Shown here: in pieces, positions 17,697-26,956 of the stretch | How positions within the stretch are numbered: position 1 is the stretch's first letter | Layout of the letters: each line of letters begins with the position of its first letter | DNA from: Candidatus Defluviibacterium haderslevense | GTDB taxonomy: Bacteria > Bacteroidota > Bacteroidia > Chitinophagales > Saprospiraceae | DNA length: 64,000 bases | Assembly (NCBI GenBank): GCA_016712225.1 | Contig: JADJRL010000003.1 | Location: forward strand, 4,043,501 to 4,107,500 | Direction: 5' to 3' | Made by a program: the position numbers and the translations under genes | The notes under the pieces: model-generated | What the model saw: the letters and a program-made list of their open reading frames with translations, nothing else | What the model was told of the DNA's origin: nothing | Database searches by the model: none

Positions 17697-17850
17697 TGCA
17701 AGAAGTTTAAGTCGCATTTAACGATATCTTAATAAATTAATCAATTAGAAATTGATCAGACCATTTAGGTGAAGTGTATCTCTAGTTGTCTACTTAGTCT
17801 ATTATTAAACTAGCAAAAATTCTGTCCAAGCTGAAATAATACACTAATAA

Positions 17851-17883
17851 TTTGGATATTTTAATATTATTTATTTATTTTTG
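17851..17883 (+). promoter_or_regulatory. Promoter of the FISUMP lipoprotein gene
   Basis: TTTG at 17851-17854 and TATTTTTG at 17876-17883, spaced 21 bases apart, match the Bacteroidota TTTG...TAnnTTTG promoter. The box overlaps a TTG start at 17881, so ATG 17902 is preferred. Confidence 0.6.
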
Positions 17884-17901
17884 ATAATAAAAATAAATAA
17901 T

Positions 17902-18813
17902 ATGAAATCTTCAAGTCCATTAGGCTTACTATTTGCAATACTCTTATTAGGTTTTTTTCATTGTCGCAAAGAAAAAGTAGACCTTTGTTTAACTAGTGAT
18001 TTGGAAGTAAGTATTAGAGTTTCTGCTGATACCACAACTCTATTTGCAAATGCCAGCGGTGGTTTACCACCATATAGTTATAAATGGCAAAATAGCAATT
18101 CTTCCGACAGTATATATTCAGGAACTAGATTGAATGGATATTACTATATTGATGTTACAGATTTTTCTGGATGCAAAAAAACTGGAGTCATATACATTTT
18201 TGGCTCTGTTATTCCATGTGATAATTTTGGAAGTGTTAAAGCTCAAGATTCTTCAGAATATGGCATTATCGTAATCGGCACACAATGTTGGTTGTTCCCA
18301 GATTTAGAAGTTAAACTGCCTGAAGTTAAATATTATCCAGATAATTTTAATTGGAACTTGATAAAAGATGAACCTGGATTTTGTTACGCCTATGATGACA
18401 AAGGCTCCAAGATAACTACACTTTATAATGGAAATGCAGTAAAAACTGGTAAACTATGTCCTAATGGTTGGCATATACCTTCTTTAGGAGAATGGCAAAC
18501 GTTAATTGATTATTTAGGAGGTGATGCAATTGCAGGAGGTAAATTAAAAAGCAATTCACTTCATTGGAAAAGTCCTAATACACTTGATTCAATTGCTCCT
18601 AGCTTATTTTCAGCAGAACCAGGAGGCAGGAGACAGACAGATGGTGCTAGTATCTATGCAGGAGAGATTGCTCATTTCTGGACTTCAACTAAAGCAGCGG
18701 ATACAAATACATATTATGGAATACTAATGGTTAATGCAGGCACAAACATTTTTACAGGACTACAATGGCACGTAAAAAATGGATTGCAATGTCGCTGTAT
18801 AAGAGATAAATAG
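17902..18813 (+). CDS. FISUMP-domain lipoprotein with SprB-like repeat
   Basis: 303 residues. N-terminal lipobox GFFHC near residue 20. Residues about 35-100 form one SprB/PKD-like bead (NASGGLPPYSYKWQNSNS, YYYIDVTDFSGCKKTG). The rest is a Fibrobacter succinogenes major paralogous (FISUMP) domain: GTQCWLFPDLEVKLPEV, YDDKGSKITTLYNG, CPNGWHIPSLGEWQTLIDYL, GGRRQTDGASIYAG, FWTSTKAADTNTYYGILM, CRCIRDK. FISUMP domains are surface-associated and of unknown function. A monocistronic unit with its own promoter is likely. Confidence 0.88.
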   Translation: MKSSSPLGLLFAILLLGFFHCRKEKVDLCLTSDLEVSIRVSADTTTLFANASGGLPPYSYKWQNSNSSDSIYSGTRLNGYYYIDVTDFSGCKKTGVIYIFGSVIPCDNFGSVKAQDSSEYGIIVIGTQCWLFPDLEVKLPEVKYYPDNFNWNLIKDEPGFCYAYDDKGSKITTLYNGNAVKTGKLCPNGWHIPSLGEWQTLIDYLGGDAIAGGKLKSNSLHWKSPNTLDSIAPSLFSAEPGGRRQTDGASIYAGEIAHFWTSTKAADTNTYYGILMVNAGTNIFTGLQWHVKNGLQCRCIRDK

Positions 18814-19158
18814 TTCTTTGTGCTTTTATTCATTGGTTGTTAATAAATACATTGCATCATATTTTATATTTTTAAATTGACATTTGACTTAGGAAGTAAA
18901 AGTCCATATTTATTAAATTGAAAAAGTCTAAATTATATGTACAAATAAGACATTTTATTAATCCAAAAAGATGGTATTGTGAAGCTATAAATCAAATTGT
19001 AACAAACAGATTGCCTAAATATATATATCATTCAGTTTTATATTTATATTGCAATTATTGTAAGAGCATTTGACTAATTGAGCGGTTTGGTAATTAAAGA
19101 TGACTACGATAAAGAAAAAAGTAATAATGATAGGACTTGTTACAATATGTCGATCAGA
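18814..19158. other. Intergenic region, nothing recognised
   Basis: Very AT-rich. An open stretch of 51 codons (18918-19073) starts only with TTG and resembles nothing I know. There is no strong hairpin or promoter motif. It lies between the convergent FISUMP gene and the degraded pRiA4b-ORF3-like remnant, so part of it may be decayed mobile DNA. Confidence 0.4.
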
Positions 19159-19520
19159 TTATTCATTCCACTTACTACCATAATCTTTTAAACTCAAAGC
19201 CAAATTAATCTCTATCATATCAAAATAATTCGGATCGAAATCATCTTTAAGCCAATCAATAATAGATTCATACTCTTCATGTTTTGGATTTGAAATGTTG
19301 CCTAGGAACTCTGTATACCCATAAATGTCACCACAGTCTTCAGGTAGACTAATGGATTTTTCTGAAATGCATTTTGGAATTTGACCAGATACATCATCAT
19401 TTACCATGACTTCTAACCATAATTAATGCGACACCTATTTCCTAAATTATATTCAAATTTGATGCTGGATTTTTCAATATAGCTTGTGAATTTAATGTTC
19501 TTGAAATTTAGGCCTCTTCA
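19159..19520 (-). pseudogene. Frameshifted, truncated pRiA4b ORF-3-like gene
   Basis: The last 82 codons (19159-19407) carry the C-terminal signature of the plasmid pRiA4b ORF-3 / IS1096 TnpR-like family: CISEKSISLPEDCGDIYGY, then NPKHEEYESIIDWL and DDFDPNYFDMIEIN. Upstream in another frame (about 19430-19520) I read IKFTSYIEKSSIKFEYNLGN, corresponding to the family's (F/Y)xYxFGD block. A stop and frame change separate the two halves, and the N-terminal part is missing. I see a decayed remnant, not a functional gene. It is often found near mobile DNA, but no transposase remains here. Confidence 0.75.
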
Positions 19521-19734
19521 AATTTTATAGGTGCATAATGGATTATTCTATAATTAATCAATTGCATATATGAATTTATCCAACCCATAGTTGCTTGAAT
19601 TATTCAATGCATATTATCCTACTATGTATCTGAATAAACTAATAATCTTCGCCCTACATTCGGCTATGAACCTATAGGAATAATTTTTATATGACAAATC
19701 TGTTGTAACGTATCATTAAAATTATACCGTATAT

Positions 19735-20220
19735 TCAATTAGTATTATTAAAAGCGGGATCAATCAACTTTCGCAGTAATACGATTTGTCCTAAATGATA
19801 ATAACTATGCTCAATCATAGCATCAATATTTCTTTGATATGATCCGTATTTCGCTTCAATGAATACCTCATCCAATTTTGTCTCAGGCATTTGCTCAATT
19901 AAACTAGCAAATTCTTCAGAATCTTGCCAAAAGTTATTCAAAAATACCTCCCATTCAAGTTGAGATTCCATCGGTTTGAAATCAAAACTAAACTTATCTT
20001 TGATTTCAAGATCACCTCCTAGGAAAACATTTTTTATGCCATTAATGTAATAGTGAATATGTTGTGCCAGTAAGGCTATTGAATTTAATGATCCATATTT
20101 TGTGGTTGCAATTTCCCAATTCAAATTTGACAGTTGATGTTTAAAATTTGTATTGGCAATCCATGTGCCATTTAATGTGACTTCTCGAAATCGATTAGCT
20201 ATTGCTTGAGACTTATTCAT
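19735..20220 (-). CDS. DinB-like / DUF1572 family protein
   Basis: 161 residues forming a four-helix bundle. Histidines occur at positions typical of the DinB/YfiT metal-binding fold: LLAQHIHYYINGI in the second helix and MIEHSYYHLGQIVLLRK in the last. Members of the superfamily include bacillithiol- or mycothiol-dependent transferases; the substrate here is unknown. Full length for the family. It has its own promoter about 55 bp upstream and no close same-strand partner. Confidence 0.8.
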   Translation of the reverse strand: MNKSQAIANRFREVTLNGTWIANTNFKHQLSNLNWEIATTKYGSLNSIALLAQHIHYYINGIKNVFLGGDLEIKDKFSFDFKPMESQLEWEVFLNNFWQDSEEFASLIEQMPETKLDEVFIEAKYGSYQRNIDAMIEHSYYHLGQIVLLRKLIDPAFNNTN

Positions 20221-20275
20221 TTCTTTATTTTATTATGAAAATTGAATCAGATAGATTTAAGATAAAATAACCATA

Positions 20276-20304
20276 CAAAAATAGGACTAAAGTTAGAAAC
20301 CAAA
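20276..20304 (-). promoter_or_regulatory. Promoter of the DinB-like gene
   Basis: Read on the minus strand, TTTG (20301-20304) and TATTTTTG (20276-20283) are 17 bases apart. This fits the Bacteroidota promoter pattern and predicts a 5' leader of about 50 bases before ATG 20220. Confidence 0.55.
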
Positions 20305-20638
20305 TATTTTTGCTAAAAAATTATTTATTAATCATTAAAATTATAAAGTTTAATGGGTTAAATAATTGATCTGAATCATAAGATCAATTTTATTGCTTAA
20401 ACCCGATTTGATAAAGCACCTGCCTAATAACCATTAGCTTGGAATAGGATAAAATAAAACCCTTATTATGATACAATGTCAATCAATAATAAATGATGCC
20501 AATACATATAAAATACCTTTTTGTTTTACATAGCTCTATAATCAGAAAGTTATTAAATAATTTTAAATACCACCACATTTATAAATATAGCCATAGAATA
20601 CTAAATAATATAAAACAAATTTATTTACAAAAATATAC
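20305..20638. other. Intergenic region with one small hairpin
   Basis: AT-rich DNA downstream of the serine hydrolase. AATTGATCT (20364-20372) and AGATCAATT (20381-20389) form a 9-bp stem with an 8-base loop, a possible weak transcription end on the minus strand. A 77-codon plus-strand frame from 20493 overlaps the hydrolase gene and shows no motif. Confidence 0.4.
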
Positions 20639-21829
20639 TTACCTTGGAGTTGAATCATATGGAATAAACCCATGCCACTTCCAAGGTATGCATGTATCAG
20701 CTATTATGTTCTCTATAATTTCTTGAAAAATATGCTCTCCATTTTCGCTATTGGTCATAATAATAATGGATATACCCTTCTCAATAAAATTAATATTATA
20801 ATTTCTCCATGAACCACCATTACCCTCTTTAAAAAATGCTAAACCATATTGGCATTTAAGCAAACCCCAGCCCAATCCATATGATAGGTGTATTGCATCA
20901 TTTTCTGAATTTGTATCATAAGATATAGGCGGAAATTGACTCTTTGAATGGATGGCAATCTGAGGAGAAAACATTTCTTCATAACTGTCATGGTTAAGTC
21001 CTTTATGTTGCATCAAAGATTCAATAAATTTAGAATAATCCGAAATGGTAGTGACCATAGAACCACCTGCTACAGGTTCAGTGCGTTTCCTTTTTAGATC
21101 TATTTCTCCATTATTCAAATGTCCCACTGCTACATTATCATCACCAAAGGAGGTATGCCAAATATATCCCGTTCTTGTCATTTCGAAAGGTTTAAAGATT
21201 ATTTCTTGTGCCAACTCTTCAATATTCTTTTGATGAATTTCTTCGATCACAAGTTGTAATAGTTTGAATCCTTCACCGGAATAGGCATATTTTAATCCTG
21301 GAGTAAAGTAAATTTTAATGACACCAAGTGTATCTTGTTCTCCGGTTATTGGGTTAAACCATCTAACATTGGGTAGACCGGTAGTATGACTTAAACACAT
21401 TCGCGCTGTTATTAACTTCCACCTCTCATCGTTTTTCAAATCAGAAAAATATTCATAATCGGCAATGGGCTTTTTTAAATATTTATACAACGGTATATCT
21501 AAATCAAGTGTCTTTTCTTCTACAAGTTTCATAACAAGAAAACCAAAGACTCCCTTACTGAAGGAAGCTCCATAAACTATAGTTGAGGTGTCCAACAAGG
21601 CATTATTAGGTTTGTTTTTGTAACCATATGATTTAATGTATACCCTTTTGTTTTGATTCAATATGGCAAGATTTAATCCATGCACATTAGCACTGTCCAA
21701 TAATCGTTTAACAATTTGGTCAATTTTAAATGTTGAAATATTACTGCCGTCTAATCTTTCTATTTGTTGAATTTGACTCAATGCCATGTTACCTACAAAT
21801 AAAAGTAAAAGTAAAAAAATGCATTTCAT
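20639..21829 (-). CDS. Serine hydrolase, beta-lactamase class C / penicillin-binding fold
   Basis: 396 residues. Signal peptide 1-19 (LLLLFVGNMALSQ). The nucleophile motif SxxK is SFSK at residues 89-92 (YGASFSKGVFGFLVM). The second motif Y-x-(S/N) is represented by YSG in KYAYSGEGFKLLQLVI. GGSWRNYNINFIEKGISIII near the C-terminus is the usual position of the third box (H/K-x-G), here GGS. Conserved HTTGLPN surrounds the entrance (CLSHTTGLPNVRW). It probably hydrolyses an amide or ester in the periplasm; the substrate is unknown, and true beta-lactamase activity is not implied. Full length, with no operon partner. Confidence 0.88.
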   Translation of the reverse strand: MKCIFLLLLLFVGNMALSQIQQIERLDGSNISTFKIDQIVKRLLDSANVHGLNLAILNQNKRVYIKSYGYKNKPNNALLDTSTIVYGASFSKGVFGFLVMKLVEEKTLDLDIPLYKYLKKPIADYEYFSDLKNDERWKLITARMCLSHTTGLPNVRWFNPITGEQDTLGVIKIYFTPGLKYAYSGEGFKLLQLVIEEIHQKNIEELAQEIIFKPFEMTRTGYIWHTSFGDDNVAVGHLNNGEIDLKRKRTEPVAGGSMVTTISDYSKFIESLMQHKGLNHDSYEEMFSPQIAIHSKSQFPPISYDTNSENDAIHLSYGLGWGLLKCQYGLAFFKEGNGGSWRNYNINFIEKGISIIIMTNSENGEHIFQEIIENIIADTCIPWKWHGFIPYDSTPR

Positions 21830-22036
21830 AAATAGGCTTGTTGATTAAAATCGCAAGATAGATTCAAATAAATATAACATACATTTTATATCATTAAATA
21901 CTTTTCATTCTACCAATTGGTCCACCAAATTTAAACATTTTTAATGATTAAACGATTATCTTGATCGCACATTGGTTTTAAAAAACGAATCAACGTATGA
22001 TATAAACAATTTAATAGTTTTATGAATAAGATCATA

Positions 22037-22540
22037 TTAGACTTTTATAGATCTTGGACGCTCGATAATTTCCATACCATTTATATCTTTTGCATGAATA
22101 TTAAATCTCAATAAGGTTCTAACGGTATGAATTCCATGAATCCCGAATGCTCCAGGATTCAAATATAGTAATTGCCATTTGGTGTCGTAAGCGATTTTTA
22201 AAATATGAGAATGCCCACAGACTAGAAGTTGTGGTTTGTGTTCCTTAAGCAAAGCTTGGACCTGAGGAGAATAGGTCCCGAATTTACCTGCAATATGAAT
22301 AATCATTACTTTGACCTCTTCAATATGAAATATTTCGAACTCTGGTATTGATATTCGAATATCTTTATTATCGATATTACCAAATACCATTCTGCAAGGT
22401 TTGAATGCTGTTAGCTGATCGACAATGTGTAAGGAACCTACATCACCTGCATGCCAAATTTCGTCACATGTTTTGAAATATTCAAAAATTTTATCATCCA
22501 AATAACTATGCGTGTCTGATAAAATACCAATTTTTATCAT
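22037..22540 (-). CDS. YfcE/MJ0936-type metallophosphoesterase
   Basis: 167 residues, typical for small calcineurin-like phosphodiesterases. Metal-binding motifs are all present: SDTHSYLDD near the N-terminus, WHAGDVGS, VFGNIDN, IIHIAGKFG and CGHSHILK, followed by NPGAFG. It would be a cytoplasmic Mn-dependent phosphodiesterase. The physiological substrate is unknown. Its start overlaps the stop of the upstream dehydrogenase gene by 4 bp, so the two are translationally coupled. Confidence 0.92.
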   Translation of the reverse strand: MIKIGILSDTHSYLDDKIFEYFKTCDEIWHAGDVGSLHIVDQLTAFKPCRMVFGNIDNKDIRISIPEFEIFHIEEVKVMIIHIAGKFGTYSPQVQALLKEHKPQLLVCGHSHILKIAYDTKWQLLYLNPGAFGIHGIHTVRTLLRFNIHAKDINGMEIIERPRSIKV

Positions 22541-23505
22541 TCAGCAATTTTGATTATAATTTTACCAAATTGATCACCTTTTGACATCCGCAATAGTGCC
22601 TGATTTACATCTTCAAAAGCATATACAGAATCAACTATCGGAACAATTTTATACGTATTGATAACATCTAACATGTCTCTAAATTCCTGATCACTGCCCA
22701 TGGTAGAGCCAAATATTGAAATTTGTTTCCAAAATATTTGTTGAGGCATTAAGTTTCCTATTAAACCTTGAGTTCCACCGTAAATACAAATCCTTGCGGC
22801 AGGGTTACACACCTTAACTAATTTATTGAAATCTGAGCCTGCAGCTCCATCAACGATGATATCCACTCCATTGCACATTTCCTGGAGTTTTTTATCCCAA
22901 TCCATTGAAGTATAATTGACCCCGCCTTTAGCTCCTATGCTTAAAGCCTTTTGTATTTTTTCATCACTGGAAGAATTGACATACACTTCGAGTCCAAGTG
23001 CGATAGCATATTGTAAGACAAATAACGCTACCCCGCCACCTATTCCTGTAATTAGAATTTTTTCTCCTTTGATCGGTTTTGTCTTAGTAACAAGGGCCCG
23101 GAAAGCCGTCAATCCAGCTAAAGGAATGGCGGCTACTTGTTCATCGGTTAGGTGATTTGGTGCTTGGTAAATTGATGAATTTGGGACACAAACAAACTCA
23201 GAAAGTGATCCGTTACGGGGTAAGCCCAATATTTCGAATTGCTTGGATTGTACATTTAGATTTTCACCCCAAAAAAAAGCTGGATTGATGACCACCCGAT
23301 TATTAAGGTGCAACCCGCAGACATCTGAACCTAGTACAATTGGAAATTTAAGCCCAGCATATTGCCCCTTGGTAATCCACAGGTCTCTGTGATTCAAACC
23401 TGTTGTTTTAACGGTTATTAGGCTAAAATCCTTTTCTACATTGGGTTTATCAATGTTTCTAATCTCAATCGGTTGATTGATTCCTTCTAAAACCAAAGCT
23501 TTCAT
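22537..23505 (-). CDS. Zinc-binding-type MDR dehydrogenase (quinone-oxidoreductase-like)
   Basis: 322 residues of the medium-chain dehydrogenase/reductase superfamily. GroES-like N-terminal domain (TGLNHRDLWITKGQYAGLKF, PIVLGSDVCG), then Rossmann domain (IPLAGLTAFRALV, ILITGIGGGVALFVLQYAIA, DIIVDGAAG, YGGTQG), ending DQFGKIIIKI. Zn ligands of alcohol dehydrogenases (the C...GHE set and structural four-Cys lobe) are absent, so it is likely a zinc-independent NAD(P)H oxidoreductase. The substrate is unknown. A TAACTTTG box (minus strand, 23521-23528) lies just upstream. Confidence 0.88.
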   Translation of the reverse strand: MKALVLEGINQPIEIRNIDKPNVEKDFSLITVKTTGLNHRDLWITKGQYAGLKFPIVLGSDVCGLHLNNRVVINPAFFWGENLNVQSKQFEILGLPRNGSLSEFVCVPNSSIYQAPNHLTDEQVAAIPLAGLTAFRALVTKTKPIKGEKILITGIGGGVALFVLQYAIALGLEVYVNSSSDEKIQKALSIGAKGGVNYTSMDWDKKLQEMCNGVDIIVDGAAGSDFNKLVKVCNPAARICIYGGTQGLIGNLMPQQIFWKQISIFGSTMGSDQEFRDMLDVINTYKIVPIVDSVYAFEDVNQALLRMSKGDQFGKIIIKIAE

Positions 23506-23565
23506 ATATTATAATTGAATCAAAGTTAAGCAAATTGAAGAAATCGAACTTTTACTCCATTGAAA

Positions 23566-24309
23566 TCATATGAAATGGGCCATCAGTATACCTGCAGCAA
23601 TACCAACATTTAAAGATTCTGCACCCAGTGTTTTAGAAGGGATATTAATCAGTTGATTGCATTGATCTAATACATTAGATGACAGTCCATTAGCTTCATT
23701 TCCAAGGCAGATAATTTTTGGGAATTTTAAATCTACTTCTAAGTAAGATATGCCATTTAGTGAAGCGCCTAGAAATTGATGTTCAGCGAAACTTTGTTTT
23801 AGGTTTTGGATTTCAATTTCTATGGTTTTAACCCTAACGACACTGGACATGGATGCCTGAATAACTTTGTTATTCAATGGATCTACGCATCCTGGAGATA
23901 GATATATGGTACTTATTCCAAACCAATCAGCTGTCCTTATAATCGTACCCATATTTCCTGGATCACGAATTTGATCTAAAAACAAGGAAATTTCAGGATT
24001 TGGACTATGAGATGCAGACCAGGAAGGAAATTTCATGATAGCAAGTACCTCTTCTGTAGAACTTAACTTTGAAATTTGTTGGAACTGACTTTCAGTAATT
24101 TCTTTGATTATGTCCAAAAATGGTGCTATTTTTGATTGATTTTTCAATATCCAGGATTTGGTAGCCAATAAGTTTACCAAATCATTAGGTTTTGAACGAA
24201 TCAAATCAAGCACCAACCTAGATCCTTCTGCAACAAACATTTGATCATTATATCTTTGTTGTTTGTCATGAAGGGACTTTATCCACTTTATTTCATTTTT
24301 AGAAAGCAT
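23566..24309 (-). CDS. SpoU/TrmH-family RNA 2'-O-methyltransferase (RlmB-like)
   Basis: 247 residues. An N-terminal substrate-binding domain (NEIKWIKSLHDKQQRYNDQM, FVAEGSRLVLDLI) precedes the SPOUT knot: DQIRDPGNMGTIIRTADWFG (motif 1), IQASMSSVVRVKT, CLGNEANGLSSNVLD (motif 2) and IPSKTLGAESLNVGIAAGIL (motif 3). The Asn, Arg, Glu and Ser residues required for SAM binding and catalysis are present. The exact rRNA or tRNA target cannot be read from sequence. The start codon is separated from that of tamL by a single base on the opposite strand, so the two promoters must lie inside each other's coding regions. Confidence 0.9.
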   Translation of the reverse strand: MLSKNEIKWIKSLHDKQQRYNDQMFVAEGSRLVLDLIRSKPNDLVNLLATKSWILKNQSKIAPFLDIIKEITESQFQQISKLSSTEEVLAIMKFPSWSASHSPNPEISLFLDQIRDPGNMGTIIRTADWFGISTIYLSPGCVDPLNNKVIQASMSSVVRVKTIEIEIQNLKQSFAEHQFLGASLNGISYLEVDLKFPKIICLGNEANGLSSNVLDQCNQLINIPSKTLGAESLNVGIAAGILMAHFI

Positions 24310-24310
24310 A

Positions 24311-26695
24311 ATGATCCATATAGCTAATCAATTCTTGTATATTTTAAGGTTCAAATTTAAGTTAATATTTTCTCTTGGGCTCCTAGGAATATTGTGCTCT
24401 TGCAATTCAGTAAAATTTTTGCAAGCTAATGAAGTCCTTTTAGCGGAAAACAAGATTGATTTAAAAGCGTATCAATCATCTGAAGATCGTCTTACGTTAA
24501 CTCAAGAATTGAGTACATTGTATAAACAAAAACCCAACAGGAATTATTTGTTTTTTATTGACCGGGAATGGTTTTATTACTATTTAAATGCTCGAAAAAA
24601 TAAAAAAATTTGGCTTCGAAAAACGTTACAAAAACAATCTGAACCACCAGCAATATTGGACACTTTGCTCATACAAGCCACAGAGAAAAATATGTATAAC
24701 TACTTATTTAATAAAGGCTATTTTAATGTTAAAGTATCTAATACTGTTAAAACCAAGAAAAAAAGAGCTAATGTTCAGTATTTGGTAGAACCTAAAAACA
24801 GGTATTATGTAAAATCTTTGGTAGTTGGTGCGGATGACACAAGTTTGCTATCCTTAGTTCAAAGTACCATCGATCAATCATTACTAAAACCAGGATCACC
24901 TTTAGATTTTAATGTTTTTCAAAGTGAAAAATCAAGAATTTCCGAATTGTTATTAAATCATGGTTATGCAGAATTCAATCCTGTGTATATCCAAAATTTA
25001 GACATTGATACAATGGGAAATTTTGCAGATGTTAACTTAAATATTATTAATCCTGAAAACAAAACGGAACACAAAAAATACACGATCCAAAATATTCAAA
25101 TACTAAATGATTATTATCCCGTAAATTATGAGGCCATTAATGCAACTTTGTATGACTCTATATTATTTTTAGATCGTAATAGTCCTTTTTACATTAGAAA
25201 TAGTGTAATAGCCAAAAGAATTGGAGCTAGACCCGGTAAGCTTTACAATAAATCAAATATAGAAGAGTCTTATGCCAAAATTGCGAAATTGGGATTTTTT
25301 AAATTTATTAATATTGAGTCAAAAGTTGACAGTACAGACCCAAGTAAATTAAACCAATCCGTTTATCTCACACCTCATAAACTTTGGGTTTTTGATTATG
25401 GTACTGATGTAAGTTACACTACTTTAAAAACTACAGGTCAAAACCTATTTGGAATATCTGGTTTTATCAATTTAAAAAACAGAAATATTTTTCATGGTGC
25501 AGAAAATTTTGATACTAAATTGGAAGCTGGAACAGAAATTAGTTTTTTAAATATCAATCGATTCAATTCTGTCAATTTTAGTTATTCGAATGAATTAACC
25601 TTACCCGATTTTTTAGAAGTCACGCGTACCTATAAATGGAGTAGATTTCTTTTAAAACCATGGGTTAAAATGCCTTTAGAACCAGAAACTAAAACTGCCT
25701 TTAGCATTGGATTTGATTATGTCAATTTAACTTCTTTATATTCTTACAATTCCCTTAATTCAAAAATCTCATATGACTTTAATATCAATAGAAGAAAGCG
25801 AATTACGATGAATACTTTTATTGTCAGCTATTATATTCCTAAAGTATTTGCTGCATTTGATTCAATTATTTCAAAAAATCAATTTCTTCAAAAAAGTTTT
25901 GTTGGGCAAAGACTTTTTACCTCATTTTTTTTAGGCGATCTGAGATATTATTACCAAAGTAAAAAGAGTCCGAGATATAATACAACTTTTATCGGCAGCA
26001 TTGAGACCAGTGGATTGGAAGTAAGTTTAATTAAATCTATATCTAATCTTTTTAAGAAAAACGCACCAATTGATACAGAGTCGAAATTGGAGTTTTCAAG
26101 GTTTATCAAACTGGAAGGTGATCAACGATGGTATTATTCATTGAAAGGTGGTGCGTCCATTAATGGAAGATTTAATGCAGGAGTTGTTTTTCCATATGGC
26201 AATAGTAAAACGACACCCTATATTAAACAATTCTATCTTGGAGGACCGCAAAGTCTAAGAGCCTGGGGAATCCGAGAACCAGGCCCAGGAGCAGATCCAA
26301 TTTCTAGAACAGTTGACCAGACAGGTACCTATTATTCAGCCGGAGATGTAAAAGTAGAAGCGAACATTGAATTTAGATTTGATTTGGTTTGGATATTTAA
26401 AGGGGCTTTTTTTGTGGACGCCGGAAATATCTGGTTGCTTCCTCATAAAAACCAGGATTCAGAATTGGGGACTTTGAGCAAATATGCCTACAAACAAATT
26501 GCCGTGGGTTCGGGATTCGGGCTAAGAATGGATTTATCTTACTTTCTCTTTAGAATTGATATAGGCTTTAAACTTCGCAACCCATATCCAGATGAAAACG
26601 GTAATTATGGATTGTACTATCCTACAAATCCAGTAAGCATTAAAGGGCTTTGGAAAGATAAAAACATCCATCTTGCATTGAATTATCCTTTTTAG
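24311..26695 (+). CDS. tamL: BamA/TamA-family outer-membrane protein, lipoprotein type (TamL)
   Basis: 794 residues of the Omp85 superfamily. The N-terminus has a hydrophobic signal ending in ILCSC, so it is probably lipid-anchored as in Bacteroidota TamL. SVKFLQANEVLLAENKIDL begins the first POTRA-like unit, and several more POTRA-like stretches follow to about residue 350 (LFNKGYFNVKV, YAKIAKLGFFKFINI). The barrel occupies the C-terminal ~440 residues. It contains the Omp85 signature GGPQSLRAWGIREPGPGAD near residue 645 and ends in an aromatic (HLALNYPF). It is thought to help insert outer-membrane or surface proteins with TamB. The first ATG is used here; TTG 24332 would still keep the signal. 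Confidence 0.9.
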   Translation: MIHIANQFLYILRFKFKLIFSLGLLGILCSCNSVKFLQANEVLLAENKIDLKAYQSSEDRLTLTQELSTLYKQKPNRNYLFFIDREWFYYYLNARKNKKIWLRKTLQKQSEPPAILDTLLIQATEKNMYNYLFNKGYFNVKVSNTVKTKKKRANVQYLVEPKNRYYVKSLVVGADDTSLLSLVQSTIDQSLLKPGSPLDFNVFQSEKSRISELLLNHGYAEFNPVYIQNLDIDTMGNFADVNLNIINPENKTEHKKYTIQNIQILNDYYPVNYEAINATLYDSILFLDRNSPFYIRNSVIAKRIGARPGKLYNKSNIEESYAKIAKLGFFKFINIESKVDSTDPSKLNQSVYLTPHKLWVFDYGTDVSYTTLKTTGQNLFGISGFINLKNRNIFHGAENFDTKLEAGTEISFLNINRFNSVNFSYSNELTLPDFLEVTRTYKWSRFLLKPWVKMPLEPETKTAFSIGFDYVNLTSLYSYNSLNSKISYDFNINRRKRITMNTFIVSYYIPKVFAAFDSIISKNQFLQKSFVGQRLFTSFFLGDLRYYYQSKKSPRYNTTFIGSIETSGLEVSLIKSISNLFKKNAPIDTESKLEFSRFIKLEGDQRWYYSLKGGASINGRFNAGVVFPYGNSKTTPYIKQFYLGGPQSLRAWGIREPGPGADPISRTVDQTGTYYSAGDVKVEANIEFRFDLVWIFKGAFFVDAGNIWLLPHKNQDSELGTLSKYAYKQIAVGSGFGLRMDLSYFLFRIDIGFKLRNPYPDENGNYGLYYPTNPVSIKGLWKDKNIHLALNYPF

Positions 26696-26882
26696 TGTGC
26701 CCAAGTTGGATTTAGGAATCATTTAAAACATGTATTCAATTCCATTATCACATTAATCAATCGATAAATTGAAGATTGGGATATCACTGGATTTGTATTC
26801 TAATTCAATTTTTTTTGGAGATGTATGGTAGGATTTTTTAAAAAATATTTATAAATAATACATTACATATTACAAATATTCA

Positions 26883-26890
26883 TATATTTG
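26883..26890 (+). promoter_or_regulatory. Promoter -7 box of the 854-residue surface protein gene
   Basis: TATATTTG matches TAnnTTTG, giving a predicted leader of about 60 bases before ATG 26957. No -33 TTTG is evident. Confidence 0.45.
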
Positions 26891-26956
26891 TGCTCGACTA
26901 CTACACAAAAGAAATTCCCAAACGCAGTTATTGTTTAATTTTTAAAACAACTGCAC

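Noticed and set aside
18918..19073. 51-codon plus-strand open stretch
   Set aside because: Only a TTG start, no family resemblance, no promoter; chance is enough in AT-rich DNA of this length.
20493..20726. 77-codon plus-strand frame
   Set aside because: Overlaps the end of the serine hydrolase on the opposite strand and shows no domain.
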